Positions 1-9,656 are shown, counted from the first letter of the stretch. The stretch is DNA of 64,000 bases from Streptosporangium brasiliense (GCF_030811595.1 NZ_JAUSRB010000002.1:558001-622000); one strand, 5' to 3'. The notes: generated by a model not told the origin, from the letters alone. A program made the numbers and translations.

Positions 1-782
1 CGGGTGAACAGCCACATGCGGTAGATCAAAAAGACCTCGTTGAGGAGGAGCAGCACCCCCGCGACGATCGAGACGGGCAGCAGCGCCGCCACCCCGATCA
101 GCGGGGCGACCACGAACACCGCCGCGTGGAACTCGATGCCGCTGATCAGGTGGGTCCGCACCCGGTGGCGGACCAGGAACCGGCCGAACCTGCGGCGCAG
201 GCCGATCGGCCTGGCGGTCCGGGGCTCCCCGGGCTGCCGGGGCTGCCGGGGCACCATCGGTTCGACCTTCGCCCGGGGCTCCGGCCTGTTCTCCTTGACC
301 ACCTCGCGGACGCGCTTCATCTGCGGCGCGTTGACGTAGCGGAACAGGTCCAGGACGGCCACCCCGGCGCCGAGCATGATGTAGGAGACGTCCCTCGTCG
401 CCATGTACTGGCCGAACGCCAGCCCGACCGCGCAGCAGACCACCCGGATCCGGTCGCCCACGTAGTCGAGCCAGAGGCCGAACGCGGTCCCCGTCGCCTT
501 GAGCCGCGCGATCTTCCCGTCCATGCAGTCGACCATGAAGCTCACGTAGAACAGCGCGGCCCCCGCCACGAGCTGTCCCAACGCGAAACAGACCGCCGAC
601 CCCATTCCGAGAACCAGCGACAGACGTGTGAGCCCGTTGGGGGTCATGGCTGTGTGGTTGGCGACGAGCAGTGTGAGCCTGCACGCCACCGGATCGACCA
701 CGAAGACCGTCCACCAGGAGTCTCTTCGTTTGCGGGTCGCGTGAACGTCGTTCAACGAATAGGCCCTCATGCCTTCAAGCAT
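1..782 (-). CDS. CDP-alcohol phosphatidyltransferase family protein (3' end cut by window edge)
   Basis: Integral membrane enzyme that joins a CDP-activated alcohol to a second alcohol with release of CMP, in phospholipid or phospho-polyol synthesis. The family signature DG-x2-AR-x8-G-x3-D-x3-D is intact about 80 residues from the start: D-G-K-I-A-R, a glycine, then LDYVGDR. Hydrophobic stretches flank it (ALGQLVAGAALFYVSFMV; later VAVLDLF and a run near LLPVSIVAGVLLLL), with a Pro/Arg-rich hydrophilic loop between. The ATG at 782 has AGGG five bases upstream; a second in-frame ATG at 770 has poor spacing. The stop lies outside the window, so length is unknown. Its place beside a TagF-like polymerase and the Pse locus hints at wall-polymer or lipid-anchor synthesis, but the alcohol substrate cannot be read from the sequence. 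Confidence 0.85.
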   Translation of the reverse strand, partial: MLEGMRAYSLNDVHATRKRRDSWWTVFVVDPVACRLTLLVANHTAMTPNGLTRLSLVLGMGSAVCFALGQLVAGAALFYVSFMVDCMDGKIARLKATGTAFGLWLDYVGDRIRVVCCAVGLAFGQYMATRDVSYIMLGAGVAVLDLFRYVNAPQMKRVREVVKENRPEPRAKVEPMVPRQPRQPGEPRTARPIGLRRRFGRFLVRHRVRTHLISGIEFHAAVFVVAPLIGVAALLPVSIVAGVLLLLNEVFLIYRMWLFT

Positions 783-1084
783 GGCCACCCTGCGTGATCG
801 AAGGTTGACACTCGGGCGCCAAGAGAGCATCTCCATACCGGTTCTTGACCAGCAGCGTCATTCGGGGGCGCCGGTGCCCGCGACTCTCCCCGACGGACGA
901 TCGGACAATTACCGTGATTTTCCGGGAAAGCATGCATGCCTACCCGAGTGCCGCCCCTGCCGGGGTTGCCGCCCGGTCCCCCGCGACACGGGCGCGACAC
1001 CCCGCCCCGGCCGCCGCCGCGGGGCCTGCGACCGTACGGCGGGCCCTGCGACCGTACGGCGGGCCCGCGAGGCGTCCGGCCGGG
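783..1084. other. Intergenic stretch with a short tandem repeat
   Basis: This non-coding 302 bp separates the phosphatidyltransferase start from the stop of the TagF-like gene; both lie on the minus strand. A 20-bp unit (CCTGCGACCGTACGGCGGGC) occurs twice head to tail at 1025-1064. I see no convincing gene here; open frames on either strand are high-GC artefacts. The promoter of the phosphatidyltransferase should lie here; no clear -35/-10 pair stands out. Confidence 0.5.
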
Positions 1085-4000
1085 TCAGTCCCCGAAGACG
1101 TGGTCGACGACCCGCGCGGCGGCGCCTCCGTCGTCGAGGTGGCAGAAGCGTTCCCGGAAGCGGCCGTAGGCGGAGGCGTGGGCCGGGGCGGTCGCGTCGA
1201 GGCCGGCCAGCGCCTCGATCACCTCGTCCGAGGTCTCCAGCAGGGGTCCTGGGACGTCCTCGGCCGGATCGAGGTAGAGACCGCGCAGCCGCCCGCGGTA
1301 GTGCTCCAGGTCGTGGGCGAACAGGAGGATCGGCCGGCCGGTGCCCGCGTAGTCGAACACGAGCGAGGAGTAGTCGGTGACGAGGACGTCGGCGACGAGC
1401 AGCAGGTCCGTGACGTCCGGATACCGGGTGACGTCGACGGCCCCCGACTCCGGGCCGAGGGGCCTCAGCGTCTCGGACACGTGCGGGTGGCCCCGGAAGA
1501 GGAAGACATGGCCGTCACCGAGCGCCCGGCGCGCCCGGCCGAAGTCCAGCCGGATGTCCAGGTGATACTTGCCGCCCGGCAGGACCTGGTCGTCGCGCCA
1601 GGTCGGCGCGTACAGCACCACGCGCCTGTCCGGCGGCAGCCCCAGTGCCCGCCGCACCCGCGCGGCCTCCTCCCGGCTCCCGGGCCGGTGCAGCGGGTCG
1701 TTGCGGGGGCTGCCGGCCTCCAGGACGGGCCCGCCGTACCGGAAGGCGCGGGGCAGCACCGAGGTGCCGAAGGAGCTGGGCGAGACCAGCAGGTCCCACT
1801 TCGCCACCTCCAGCGCGAGCCTCCGCAGGTGGTCGGCTCCGGCGCCGAAGCGGCCGCCGGCGATGTCGTGGGCGACCCGCTTGAGCGGGGTGCCGTGGCA
1901 CGTCCGCACGTAGACCTGGCCGTCGCGCTTGGTGAACCAGCTCGGCGCCCTGTCGTCGGACAGGACGTGCCGGGCGTGGGCCAGGGCCTCGTAGTGGGCC
2001 CGGCTGTCGCGCAGCACGACCCGGGCGCCCTCGGGCGGCCGTCCCCCGCCGTCCGCGGAGACCCACACGCACTCCCGGCCGTCTCCCCTGCGCCGCAGCT
2101 CCTCGTACACCGCCCGCGGACTGCCGGAGTACTGATGCCCCCGCCAGGACTCGAACACCACGAGATCCCGGAGCGGCTCCTTCATGAAGGCCGGGTAGTC
2201 ACGCTCGGTGAGGCGCCGCTGGGCGTGGTATCCCCGGTCGGCGCCGAGCGCCGGCTGGACGTCGACGGCCAGGCCGTTCGCGCGGTGCGCCCGCACCCGG
2301 AACGTCTGCAGGCCGGCGGTGTGGACGGCGGGCAGGTCGGCGAGCAGGCTCCTGGCCAGCCTCACGGGAGACAGCTCCCCCCCGGACTCGATCAGGACCT
2401 CCCACCGGCCGCCGCCGAGCGGCACGTGCTCGCCGTACAGCTCGGCGCGGGTCAGCGGGAGCGCGCAGGCGAACCGCTCCCCCTCCCGCTCCAGCGGCAC
2501 GTGGTGGATCCCTCCGCCGCCCACCCTGCGCAGGACGAGCCGGGCCCGCGGGTCCACCGGCCCGGCGGACCGGCCCGTCACGTCAAGGCTGTCGTCGGCG
2601 CCCCAGCCGACCCCGGTCACCGCCGGCCGGACGGGGCGGACCACCGCGCTGAGCGGGCCGAGCCTGGCCGCGACGACGCCGACCTCGCGGTCCCCCACGG
2701 TCACGTACTCCTCGGCGGCCACGAGCCCGGCCATCAGCCTGCGGGGCCTGTCCTGGCCCACGGCGACCGACAGGTCCCACTTGAGGTCGGGGTCGATCTG
2801 CGGGTCGGCCGGGTCACCGGCCGGCAGGTCGGCCGGGAGCAGGTCCGCGACGGGCAGGCGGGCGCTGAACCCGACCCGGCCGCCGCCGAGGGGTTCGCAG
2901 CGCGCGGGGACGCCGACCTCCCGGCCGCTGCGGCGCAGCCGCGCCAGCAGCCTCCCGTCCAGAGCCTCCGGAGCGTCCGGACTGCCCTGACCCTCCGGAC
3001 CGGCGGAGCTGTCCGGACCGTCTGAACCGTCTGAACCGTCCGGCCGGTCCGGGCCGTCCGGCGCCTCGGAGGCCACCCAGCCCGACACCTCGATCGTCCC
3101 CTCGCCGCCCGGCCGGGGCTCCGCCACGGTGTGGACCCGCTGGACCCTGAACAGGACCTCGTCGTCGGGGTTCACCTCCACGTACAGGCTGATGTGGGGG
3201 GCGACCGGGACACCGGAGAAGCGGCGGACGTCGCTGCTCGGCGTCGCGGTCAGCGGGCCGGAGCGCTGGACGTCCTGCGCGGTGAGCCCGACCTCCACCT
3301 GCCATCTGGCCTTCCGGGCTGACCTGACCAGCACGGCGAGGTCGATGTCGACCTCGAAGCCCGACCAGTCGTAGCAGGTCACGCCCTGGCGGGAGGCGGT
3401 CACGTCGGTGCGGAGCAGCCGCCGGACCGGCAGCTCGACCGTGCGCTGGGTCCGGGTGTTGCGCAGCGTCACCGTGATCTCGGAGGAGTCCTCCGCGGGC
3501 AGGCCGATGCCCTTGATGTAGGCGCGGCCGGACAGGCGCAGGCGGTGGTCGTCGCTGTGCCATTCGATCTGGTCGACCCGGCAGACCAGGCTGAGGTCGT
3601 TGTCGCCCGCGCGGAAGACCTCCCTGGGCAGCACGCCCCGGTGCATCATCGGGTGGTCGGCGTACCAGCCGGACGCGTGGCGCGTCAGACCGTGGAAGAC
3701 GCCCTCCCGCCGGTCGGCCAGCACTTCGGTGAACTCCTCGGCCCGGCGGCGTCTCAGCAGCTCGAACATCAGGCGCTGCTCCCAGGGGAGCTCGGCCAGG
3801 ATTTCCGGGTCCATGCGCTCGACGAGCGACCCGGCGTTCTCCACCAGGCGGGCGCGGTAGTCCTCGTCGGCGTCCAGCGCCGCGTTGACGTAGAGGGTCA
3901 GGTCGCTGCGGAGGACGGACTCGTCGAACTGGCGCCGCAGAGCGGCGGAACCGTGCGCGGCCAGGAACTCCTGGACGCGCGTGATCGACGCGATCCGGTC

Positions 4001-4681
4001 CTCCAGGTTGCCGGGCGCGGTACGGCTCTGCGTGATCGACGGGTCTCCCGGCTCCCGCTGCCGCCAGTAGTAGACCACGTCGCCGAGCACGTCGACCGAG
4101 CGCGCCAGCACATGGGCCGGGATGGTGACGGGCGCGTCCTCGTAGAGGCCCGTGGGGAAGCGGAAACCGTGCTCCCGGTAGAAGTCGTGCCGGAAGACCT
4201 TGTTCCACGCGGTGCGGTCCAGGAGCAGTTCGGGCCGCGCGCTGACGTGCGTCTGCCGTACGGTCTCCCGGAAAGGCCGGGAGTGCAGGCCCGAGCGCCA
4301 GGTCCCGGCCGAGTTGAGATACAGGACGTTGCCGCACGCGAAGTCGGAGTCCGACTCGCGCAGCGAGGAGACCAGCAGCTCGTAGGCGTCGGGGGGCAGC
4401 ACGTCGTCGCTGTCCATGAAGCACAGGTAGCGGCCGGTCGCGTGGAGCGCGCCGGTGTTCCTGGCCGTCCCCAGCCCGGCGTTCTCCTGGTGGATCACCC
4501 GGAAGCGGCGGTCCCTCCCGGCGAACGCCTTGGCGATGACGGCACTGCCGTCGGGCGACCCGTCGTCCACGCAGATGACTTCAAGATCGCGGAGCGTCTG
4601 CCTGGCGATCGACGCCAGGCACGCTTCGAAATACCGTTCCACGTTGAAGAAAGGGACGACGACGCTCAGAAGCGGGGACAA
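1085..4681 (-). CDS. Bifunctional family 2 glycosyltransferase / CDP-glycerol glycerophosphotransferase (TagF-like)
   Basis: A 1198-residue wall-polymer enzyme. Residues 1-220 are a GT-A family 2 glycosyltransferase: SVVVPFFNVERY, VICVDDGSPDGS (39-46) and FMDSDD (90-93, the metal-binding DxD). A middle region of about 600 residues has no motif I recognise. From about 840 to the end is a TagF/TagB-type glycerophosphotransferase: FESWRGHQYSGSP (~842), HGTPLKR (~927), YAPTWRDD (~1023), VTDYSSLVFDYAG (~1098). The family transfers glycerol-phosphate from CDP-glycerol in teichoic acid synthesis. Residues ~536-572 are a low-complexity Asp/Gly/Pro/Ser insert made of DG-x units. TTG start with GGAGG seven bases upstream. 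It sits just downstream of the pse operon terminator, so it probably has its own promoter in 4682-4880. The polymer unit is not predictable. Confidence 0.88.
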   Translation of the reverse strand: MSPLLSVVVPFFNVERYFEACLASIARQTLRDLEVICVDDGSPDGSAVIAKAFAGRDRRFRVIHQENAGLGTARNTGALHATGRYLCFMDSDDVLPPDAYELLVSSLRESDSDFACGNVLYLNSAGTWRSGLHSRPFRETVRQTHVSARPELLLDRTAWNKVFRHDFYREHGFRFPTGLYEDAPVTIPAHVLARSVDVLGDVVYYWRQREPGDPSITQSRTAPGNLEDRIASITRVQEFLAAHGSAALRRQFDESVLRSDLTLYVNAALDADEDYRARLVENAGSLVERMDPEILAELPWEQRLMFELLRRRRAEEFTEVLADRREGVFHGLTRHASGWYADHPMMHRGVLPREVFRAGDNDLSLVCRVDQIEWHSDDHRLRLSGRAYIKGIGLPAEDSSEITVTLRNTRTQRTVELPVRRLLRTDVTASRQGVTCYDWSGFEVDIDLAVLVRSARKARWQVEVGLTAQDVQRSGPLTATPSSDVRRFSGVPVAPHISLYVEVNPDDEVLFRVQRVHTVAEPRPGGEGTIEVSGWVASEAPDGPDRPDGSDGSDGPDSSAGPEGQGSPDAPEALDGRLLARLRRSGREVGVPARCEPLGGGRVGFSARLPVADLLPADLPAGDPADPQIDPDLKWDLSVAVGQDRPRRLMAGLVAAEEYVTVGDREVGVVAARLGPLSAVVRPVRPAVTGVGWGADDSLDVTGRSAGPVDPRARLVLRRVGGGGIHHVPLEREGERFACALPLTRAELYGEHVPLGGGRWEVLIESGGELSPVRLARSLLADLPAVHTAGLQTFRVRAHRANGLAVDVQPALGADRGYHAQRRLTERDYPAFMKEPLRDLVVFESWRGHQYSGSPRAVYEELRRRGDGRECVWVSADGGGRPPEGARVVLRDSRAHYEALAHARHVLSDDRAPSWFTKRDGQVYVRTCHGTPLKRVAHDIAGGRFGAGADHLRRLALEVAKWDLLVSPSSFGTSVLPRAFRYGGPVLEAGSPRNDPLHRPGSREEAARVRRALGLPPDRRVVLYAPTWRDDQVLPGGKYHLDIRLDFGRARRALGDGHVFLFRGHPHVSETLRPLGPESGAVDVTRYPDVTDLLLVADVLVTDYSSLVFDYAGTGRPILLFAHDLEHYRGRLRGLYLDPAEDVPGPLLETSDEVIEALAGLDATAPAHASAYGRFRERFCHLDDGGAAARVVDHVFGD

Positions 4682-4881
4682 GAGTCAGCCTCCAACATTC
4701 TCGAGATCCGGGATAGCCGAGGTGATCGCACGGAGGGACCCGGAGCCGGTCCGGACGTGCTCCGTCCCCACGAGAATGAGGAGAACGCCCGATAGGCATA
4801 CTGGCCATGCGGTTAAATGACGCGACTCTTGTCGAGCCTTGACCGCCCCGGAGGGCCCGGCGACGCCCCCCTGACACGCGA

Positions 4882-4919
4882 AGGTCCGCGGAGCGGCGTG
4901 CTCGCCGCTCCGCGGACCT
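4882..4919 (-). terminator. Rho-independent-like terminator after pseI
   Basis: Perfect 17-bp inverted repeat (AGGTCCGCGGAGCGGCG and its complement) around a four-base loop TGCT. It lies 38 bases after the pseI stop on the minus strand and would close the pseB-to-pseI operon. There is no strong T-tract, as is common in actinomycetes. Confidence 0.75.
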
Positions 4920-4956
4920 CATGGGCCTCATGACCCGCCGGGCCACCGCGGTCCGG

Positions 4957-5997
4957 TCAGATCAGCTCCCAGGTGAGCGGGGTCCCGCGCGGGACGTCAC
5001 ACCGGAACGTCCGGCCGGCGACCGTCGTGATCGCGTCCGGCGGGAGCCCGCCGGCCGGGCGGATCGAGCGGACGTTGCGCTCGGAGACCACGTCCCCGGC
5101 CCGGACGTCGGCCACGACGTACAGGGACCGGCGGAAGCGCATCCCCTCGCTCTCGGCGGAGACGGGGCGGACCACGGCGCTGCCGAGCGCCTGCCACGCC
5201 CGGTCGCTCTCGACGACGAGCGCCGACAGCTCCGCCGGCTCCAGTGAGAACGCCGCGTCGACGCCGCCCCCCGCCCTGTCGAGGGTCACATGCTTCTCGA
5301 TCACGCACGCGCCGAGCGCGACCGCGGCCACTGCGGCGCCGATGCCCGGGGTGTGGTCCGACAGTCCGACCGGCAGCCCGAACGCCTCCGCCAGGACGGG
5401 CAGCCGGCGCAGGTTGCTGTCGGAGACCGCCGCGGGATAGGCCGCCGTGCAGCCCAGCAGGGCCAGCTGCCCGCACCCGGCCTCGCGGGCCGCCTGGACC
5501 GCCGCGTCCGTCTCCCCCAGGCTCGCCATCCCGGTCGAGATGATCAGGGGTTTGCCGGTCCGGGCCACCCGGCGGATCAGCGGCAGGTCCACGATCTCCG
5601 ATGACGCGATCTTGTAGGCGGGCGCGTCCAGGCTCTCCAGGAGGTCCACGGCCGTCGGGTCGAACGGGCTGGAGAAGACGGTCAGCCCCGCCGCCCGCGC
5701 CCGCTCGAAGATCGGCCCATGCCACTCCCAGGGCGTGTGCGCGCGGTTGTAGAGGTCGTAGAGACGCTCGCCGCCCCACAGGTCGTGCCCGCCGGAGATC
5801 CGGAACGACGGCCCGTCGGCGTCGATGGTGATGGTGTCCGCGCGGTAGGTCTGGAGTTTGAGCGCGTGCGCCCCCGACGCCGCCACCGCGTCGACGATCT
5901 TCATCGCCCTGGCGAGCTCCCCGTCGTGGTTGCCGGACATCTCCGCGATGACGTACGGCGGGACCTGCACGCCGACGGGCCGCCCATTAATGATCAT
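4957..5997 (-). CDS. pseI: Pseudaminic acid synthase
   Basis: NeuB-family enzyme that condenses phosphoenolpyruvate with 2,4-diacetamido-2,4,6-trideoxy-L-altrose to give pseudaminic acid, a nine-carbon nonulosonic acid. Family motifs are clear: PYVIAEMSGNHDG at the N-terminus, ALKLQTY, FSSPFDPTAVDLLE, IASSEIVDLPLI, ISTGMASL, LGCTAAYP, GLSDHTPG and VIEKHVTLDR. A C-terminal SAF (antifreeze-like) domain ends the protein (FRRSLYVVADVRAGD ... PRGTPLTW). About 346 residues, normal for NeuB/PseI. I start it at the ATG at 5997, which has GGAG five bases upstream; a GTG at 6003 is also in frame. It overlaps the stop of the upstream GT2 gene by 11 bases, implying translational coupling. All other Pse enzymes nearby support PseI over a sialic acid synthase. 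Last gene before the terminator. Confidence 0.93.
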   Translation of the reverse strand: MIINGRPVGVQVPPYVIAEMSGNHDGELARAMKIVDAVAASGAHALKLQTYRADTITIDADGPSFRISGGHDLWGGERLYDLYNRAHTPWEWHGPIFERARAAGLTVFSSPFDPTAVDLLESLDAPAYKIASSEIVDLPLIRRVARTGKPLIISTGMASLGETDAAVQAAREAGCGQLALLGCTAAYPAAVSDSNLRRLPVLAEAFGLPVGLSDHTPGIGAAVAAVALGACVIEKHVTLDRAGGGVDAAFSLEPAELSALVVESDRAWQALGSAVVRPVSAESEGMRFRRSLYVVADVRAGDVVSERNVRSIRPAGGLPPDAITTVAGRTFRCDVPRGTPLTWELI

Positions 5998-7837
5998 CTT
6001 CACTCCGTTGGACTCGCAGCGCCATGTTCCCGCGTGATGTGCGCGCCGTCTGGATCCGCCAGCCGTCCAGCTCCCACTCGGGGAGCTCGTGGAGGGCCAC
6101 GGGCATCCGCAGCGGCCTGCCGTCGGCCATGCCGGACAGGAACATGTTCCAGGTGGCCGTCTCCTGCTCGACCCGCACGTCCTCGGCGGGCACCTCCATG
6201 ACGAACTCCCGGCGGTCCTCCGGCCCCGCGGTGGTCTCCACGGGGTAGGACCGCGCGGGGCCGCTCATGACGCTCATCACCAGGGCGACGCCCTCGGCGG
6301 TCTCCTGCTCGGCGTGCCAGCCGAGGATCCGCAGCCGGCCGCCGGCCAGCTCGCAGCCGGTCACCGCCGCCCGGGGGCGCTTCACGGTGAGGACGGCGGA
6401 CCCCTTGTCGTCCACCAGCGGCTGGACCCACATCCCGGCGTCGGTCACGTGGGGGCCGAGGGCCGGGGTCTGCCCCCTCAGCCGCGTCTCCCGGACGATG
6501 CCGTCCACGGTGAACCTGACCCACAGCTCCCACTTGGCGGCCTGCTCGCACAGCGGCCCGGGGTCGCAGACGAAGGCGAACCCCAGGTCCTCCCGCTCCA
6601 CGGGCAGCTCCAGCACCGTGCCGCCCGCGCGTTCGAGCAGCCACAGGTCGATCGAGCACGACGACGACGCCCCCACCATGACCCCCGGCAGCTTCACCCT
6701 GCCCTCGCCGTGCAGCCGGCCCTCGCGCCACTGCCAGCCTTCCAGCAGGCCGGTCATCGTGAGCTCCCGCGAGACGTCGAAGACCCAGCGGGGTATCCCG
6801 TGCCCCCGCCGGAAGGGATAGTCGGCATACCACTTGCGCCGCGACAGCAGGCTCCGCCGGATGCGGGTCTCGTCCATGCTCTCCCGCTCGAACCGGACCG
6901 CCTCGGCCAGCTCCGCGACCTTGCGCCGGTGCATCAGCTGAACCTGCAGCCGGCGGATCGCGGGCAGTTCCAGATATGTCTCCTGGCGCACCGTGTCGAG
7001 ATAGGAGCAGACGGCGTCCAGCAGGAGATCGGGCTCGACGCCCGCCGCCAGCGCCTCGACCGCCACCCGCAGATCGTTGAAGAGCGTGTCCCGCTCGTAG
7101 ACACGGCGCAGCCCGGGGGCGTGCTCCTCAAGGAAGCTCGCGGTCTCCATGACGGAGATCATGAGGTCGGTGACGTTCTCCGCCCGGAAGCGGCGCTCGG
7201 TGATCGACCCCTCGCGCAGGCGCCAGATGTAGACGACCTCGGAGAGCACGTCCACGGCCTGGGCCCGGACGTGGGCGGGGATGGTCACCGGCATGTCCTC
7301 GTACAGCCGGGCGGGGAACTCCATGCCCAGGGTGTCCCAGAACGAGCGCCGGAAGACCTTGTTCCATACCGAGCGGTCGAAGAGCAGGTGCACGTTACGG
7401 GTGATGTGCGTGCCCGTCTGGGTCTTCTTGAAGGCGTTGCGGTGCGCCCAGGACTGGACCAGCCCGTCGGAGGTGAGCCGCTGCACGTTGCCCGAGGCGA
7501 TGTCGGACCCGCTCTGCTCCAGGGAGTCCACCAGGAGCTCGTAGGCGCGCGGGGGGACGATGTCGTCGCTGTCGGCGAAGGCGAGATACCGTCCCGACGC
7601 GTGCTCCACCCCGGTGTTCCTGGCGGGGCCGAGGCCCTGGTTGTCCTGGACCACCACCCGGAAGCGCGGGTCCCGTGAGACGTAGTCCTTGGCTATGACC
7701 GCACTCGCGTCCGTCGATCCGTCGTCCACGCAGATGACCTCAAGATCACCGAGTGTCTGGCCCTGGATCGAGGCCAGGCAGTCGTCGAAATACGGTTCGA
7801 CGTTGTAGTACGGAACAATCACGCTGAGCCGCGGCAT
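5987..7837 (-). CDS. Family 2 glycosyltransferase in the pse operon
   Basis: About 616 residues. The N-terminal ~220 residues are a GT-A family 2 domain nearly identical in motif layout to that of the TagF-like protein: SVIVPYYNVEPYF, VICVDDGSTDAS, ARNTGVEHASGRYLAF and ADSDD. The rest carries no TagF domain; it has beta-rich segments like the middle of the TagF-like protein. I therefore read it as a glycosyltransferase adding a residue to the Pse-containing polymer. Which sugar it transfers is unknown. The ATG at 7837 is preceded by GGGGGTG; an upstream in-frame ATG at 7894 would overlap the methyltransferase gene and has no better ribosome site. It follows the methyltransferase by 25 bases and overlaps pseI by 11. 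Confidence 0.85.
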   Translation of the reverse strand: MPRLSVIVPYYNVEPYFDDCLASIQGQTLGDLEVICVDDGSTDASAVIAKDYVSRDPRFRVVVQDNQGLGPARNTGVEHASGRYLAFADSDDIVPPRAYELLVDSLEQSGSDIASGNVQRLTSDGLVQSWAHRNAFKKTQTGTHITRNVHLLFDRSVWNKVFRRSFWDTLGMEFPARLYEDMPVTIPAHVRAQAVDVLSEVVYIWRLREGSITERRFRAENVTDLMISVMETASFLEEHAPGLRRVYERDTLFNDLRVAVEALAAGVEPDLLLDAVCSYLDTVRQETYLELPAIRRLQVQLMHRRKVAELAEAVRFERESMDETRIRRSLLSRRKWYADYPFRRGHGIPRWVFDVSRELTMTGLLEGWQWREGRLHGEGRVKLPGVMVGASSSCSIDLWLLERAGGTVLELPVEREDLGFAFVCDPGPLCEQAAKWELWVRFTVDGIVRETRLRGQTPALGPHVTDAGMWVQPLVDDKGSAVLTVKRPRAAVTGCELAGGRLRILGWHAEQETAEGVALVMSVMSGPARSYPVETTAGPEDRREFVMEVPAEDVRVEQETATWNMFLSGMADGRPLRMPVALHELPEWELDGWRIQTARTSRGNMALRVQRSEDDH

Positions 7838-7862
7838 ACGGTTCACCCCCAGGAACGTTGGA

Positions 7863-9656
7863 CTAACGTGCGGCGTTTCCACCCGGACCGGCACCGAACA
7901 TCCGCCGCACCGGACGGAGCGCGGCCGCCGGGGCGGTGATCACACGCCCCAGCCGGGAACCCCCGGAGGGCTGCGGTCTCTTGTCACGCCGCCGCGCCTG
8001 TTTGACGGCGCGGACAGCCTTCGCCAGCCGGGCCTCGGCTGCCTCCAGGTCGCGCTCAAGCATGGTGATCTTCTGCTGGGCCTCCTCCAGCCGCGCGCTG
8101 AGCCGCCCCCTGGCCGCGTACAGCTCGCGGTAGCCCTCCCACCGCTCCCCGGGCCCGTCCCCGCCGGGGCCGTCCTCCTCCCCGTCCCGGCCGGCCTCCT
8201 CCCGGGGACCGTCCTGCGGGGTGGCGCCCAGATCGGCGGCGATCTCCACCTCCAGCTCCGCGCCCCGCCGTACGGTCTCCTCGCCGGCCGTCGCGCCCGC
8301 CATCGCCAGCAGCGTCAGCGTCAGCCGGTCGGCGCCGAGCTGCCAGGACCACGGATGCCACTGCCCCGACTCCAGCAGGCGCGCGGCGAAGTGACGCATG
8401 ATCCGGGCCACGACGGCGCCGGCGTCGAGCTCGCCGGGGAGCTGCCAGCTGGCGTCCAGCATCGCGAACCGGGCGCCGTCGAAGACCACGTTGTCGGCCA
8501 CGGCGAAGGCCGTCCAGCCGGGCATCCTCCCGTCGCCGCCGTGGCCCTCCAGCCACCGCAGGAAGAGGCCGAGGACCTCGCGGACCGCGACGACGTCGTT
8601 GCGCGCGCAGGCCGTCATGAGGATCTCGGCCAGGGACCGGCCCTCGGGGACCGGCCCGTCGAGCAGCCCGGGTGTCCGGGTCACCCGCCCCGACACGCGC
8701 AGCGTCCGGTCCCCGCGCGCCCTGCGCGTCCATCCGCCCTGGGCGGCCGGGGCCAGCTCACAGGGGAGCCGCCAGTAGGGGGCGGCTCCGGCGTCGACGG
8801 TCAGCGCCACCGGCAGGGCCGCGGGGCGTGCGCCGTCGGCGTGCGCGGCGACCACCCAGCGGGCCGCGACCCGGGCCCCGAGCCCGCCGGCCATCACCGC
8901 GCGTGCCAGGTGCCGCGGGTCGTGGCCCGCCGCGGGCGCGCCGAACGCCCCGGCGCAGGCGGCCACGGTGAGGGCCGCCGGCGCCGAGGCGGCCTCCAGG
9001 ACCGGGACGTCCATCAGCAGGTGCGGCCCGTACGGCCGGCCGTAGGCCGCGTAGCTCCTGCCCACCGTGAGACCGGCGGCGGTCAGCAGGCCGGTGAGCT
9101 GCTCCAGGCTCACCGGGCGGGAGCCGTCCAGCTCGGCGGCCGCCCAGTCGTCGTCCGCGCGCCGATGGACCTCGTGAGGGTCTCCGGCGAGCCGGTGGAG
9201 GCCCAGCGGGTTCTCCGCGCCCAGCACGAGCGTCCCGCCGGGGGCGAGCATCCCGGTGAGCCGCTCCAGCGACTCGGCCCAGGTGCCGCCCGCGTGGTCG
9301 AAGGAGGTCAGCCGCCCGACTCCGTCGAGGGCGACCACCACGTCGAACGCCCCGGGGAAGGCCGCCTTCTCCAGGCTCCCGCAGTGGACCGTCAGCTCGT
9401 GGTGCCCGGCCAGGCGGCAGGCGTCGGAGTAGGAGCGCACCAGCACGCTCGGCTCGCACGCGGCGACGGCCGGATCCTCGAAGAGGCCGGCGGGGTGCGG
9501 CCCCGCGACCAGGACCCGCGCGCCGCCGGGAAGGAGCGGGTGCAGCAGCTCGCCGAGCACTCCGGCCCCGTCGGCCCCGGCGCCCGCGGCGTCGGACCAC
9601 TCAAGCATCTCGCCCCCGATGAGATGTACGCGGGCCGCGGCGTCGTCACAGGTCAT
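7863..9656 (-). CDS. Class I SAM-dependent methyltransferase with C-terminal coiled coil
   Basis: 597 residues. A Rossmann methyltransferase fold is suggested near the N-terminus: LPGGARVLVAGPHPAG (motif I region), then FDVVVALDGVGRL and LAPGGTLVLGAENPLG, the usual layout of strands 4 and 5 in class I enzymes. The glycine-rich loop is less canonical than GxGxG. A middle domain of unclear role follows, and the last ~100 residues form a charged helix typical of a coiled coil (REL...RLEEAQQKITMLERDL), then an Arg-rich tail. Methyltransferases with coiled coils occur in O-antigen and wall-polymer loci, where they cap or decorate chains. It overlaps the preceding transferase gene by 11 bases, so it is part of the pse operon. 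An O-methylation of Pse, of a glyceroyl group or of the chain end are all possible; the acceptor is inferred, not seen. Confidence 0.72.
   Translation of the reverse strand: MTCDDAAARVHLIGGEMLEWSDAAGAGADGAGVLGELLHPLLPGGARVLVAGPHPAGLFEDPAVAACEPSVLVRSYSDACRLAGHHELTVHCGSLEKAAFPGAFDVVVALDGVGRLTSFDHAGGTWAESLERLTGMLAPGGTLVLGAENPLGLHRLAGDPHEVHRRADDDWAAAELDGSRPVSLEQLTGLLTAAGLTVGRSYAAYGRPYGPHLLMDVPVLEAASAPAALTVAACAGAFGAPAAGHDPRHLARAVMAGGLGARVAARWVVAAHADGARPAALPVALTVDAGAAPYWRLPCELAPAAQGGWTRRARGDRTLRVSGRVTRTPGLLDGPVPEGRSLAEILMTACARNDVVAVREVLGLFLRWLEGHGGDGRMPGWTAFAVADNVVFDGARFAMLDASWQLPGELDAGAVVARIMRHFAARLLESGQWHPWSWQLGADRLTLTLLAMAGATAGEETVRRGAELEVEIAADLGATPQDGPREEAGRDGEEDGPGGDGPGERWEGYRELYAARGRLSARLEEAQQKITMLERDLEAAEARLAKAVRAVKQARRRDKRPQPSGGSRLGRVITAPAAALRPVRRMFGAGPGGNAAR

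Noticed and set aside
845..3025. Long plus-strand open frame (over 700 codons) opposite the TagF-like gene
   Set aside because: It is antisense to a gene with clear GT2 and TagF motifs; its product is a Pro/Arg/Ala string with no domain. Such frames are normal in DNA of this GC content.
4957..5997. Sialic (N-acetylneuraminic) or legionaminic acid synthase
   Set aside because: Same enzyme family, but the neighbourhood has PseB, PseC, PseG and PseH and no NeuA/NeuC or Leg enzymes.
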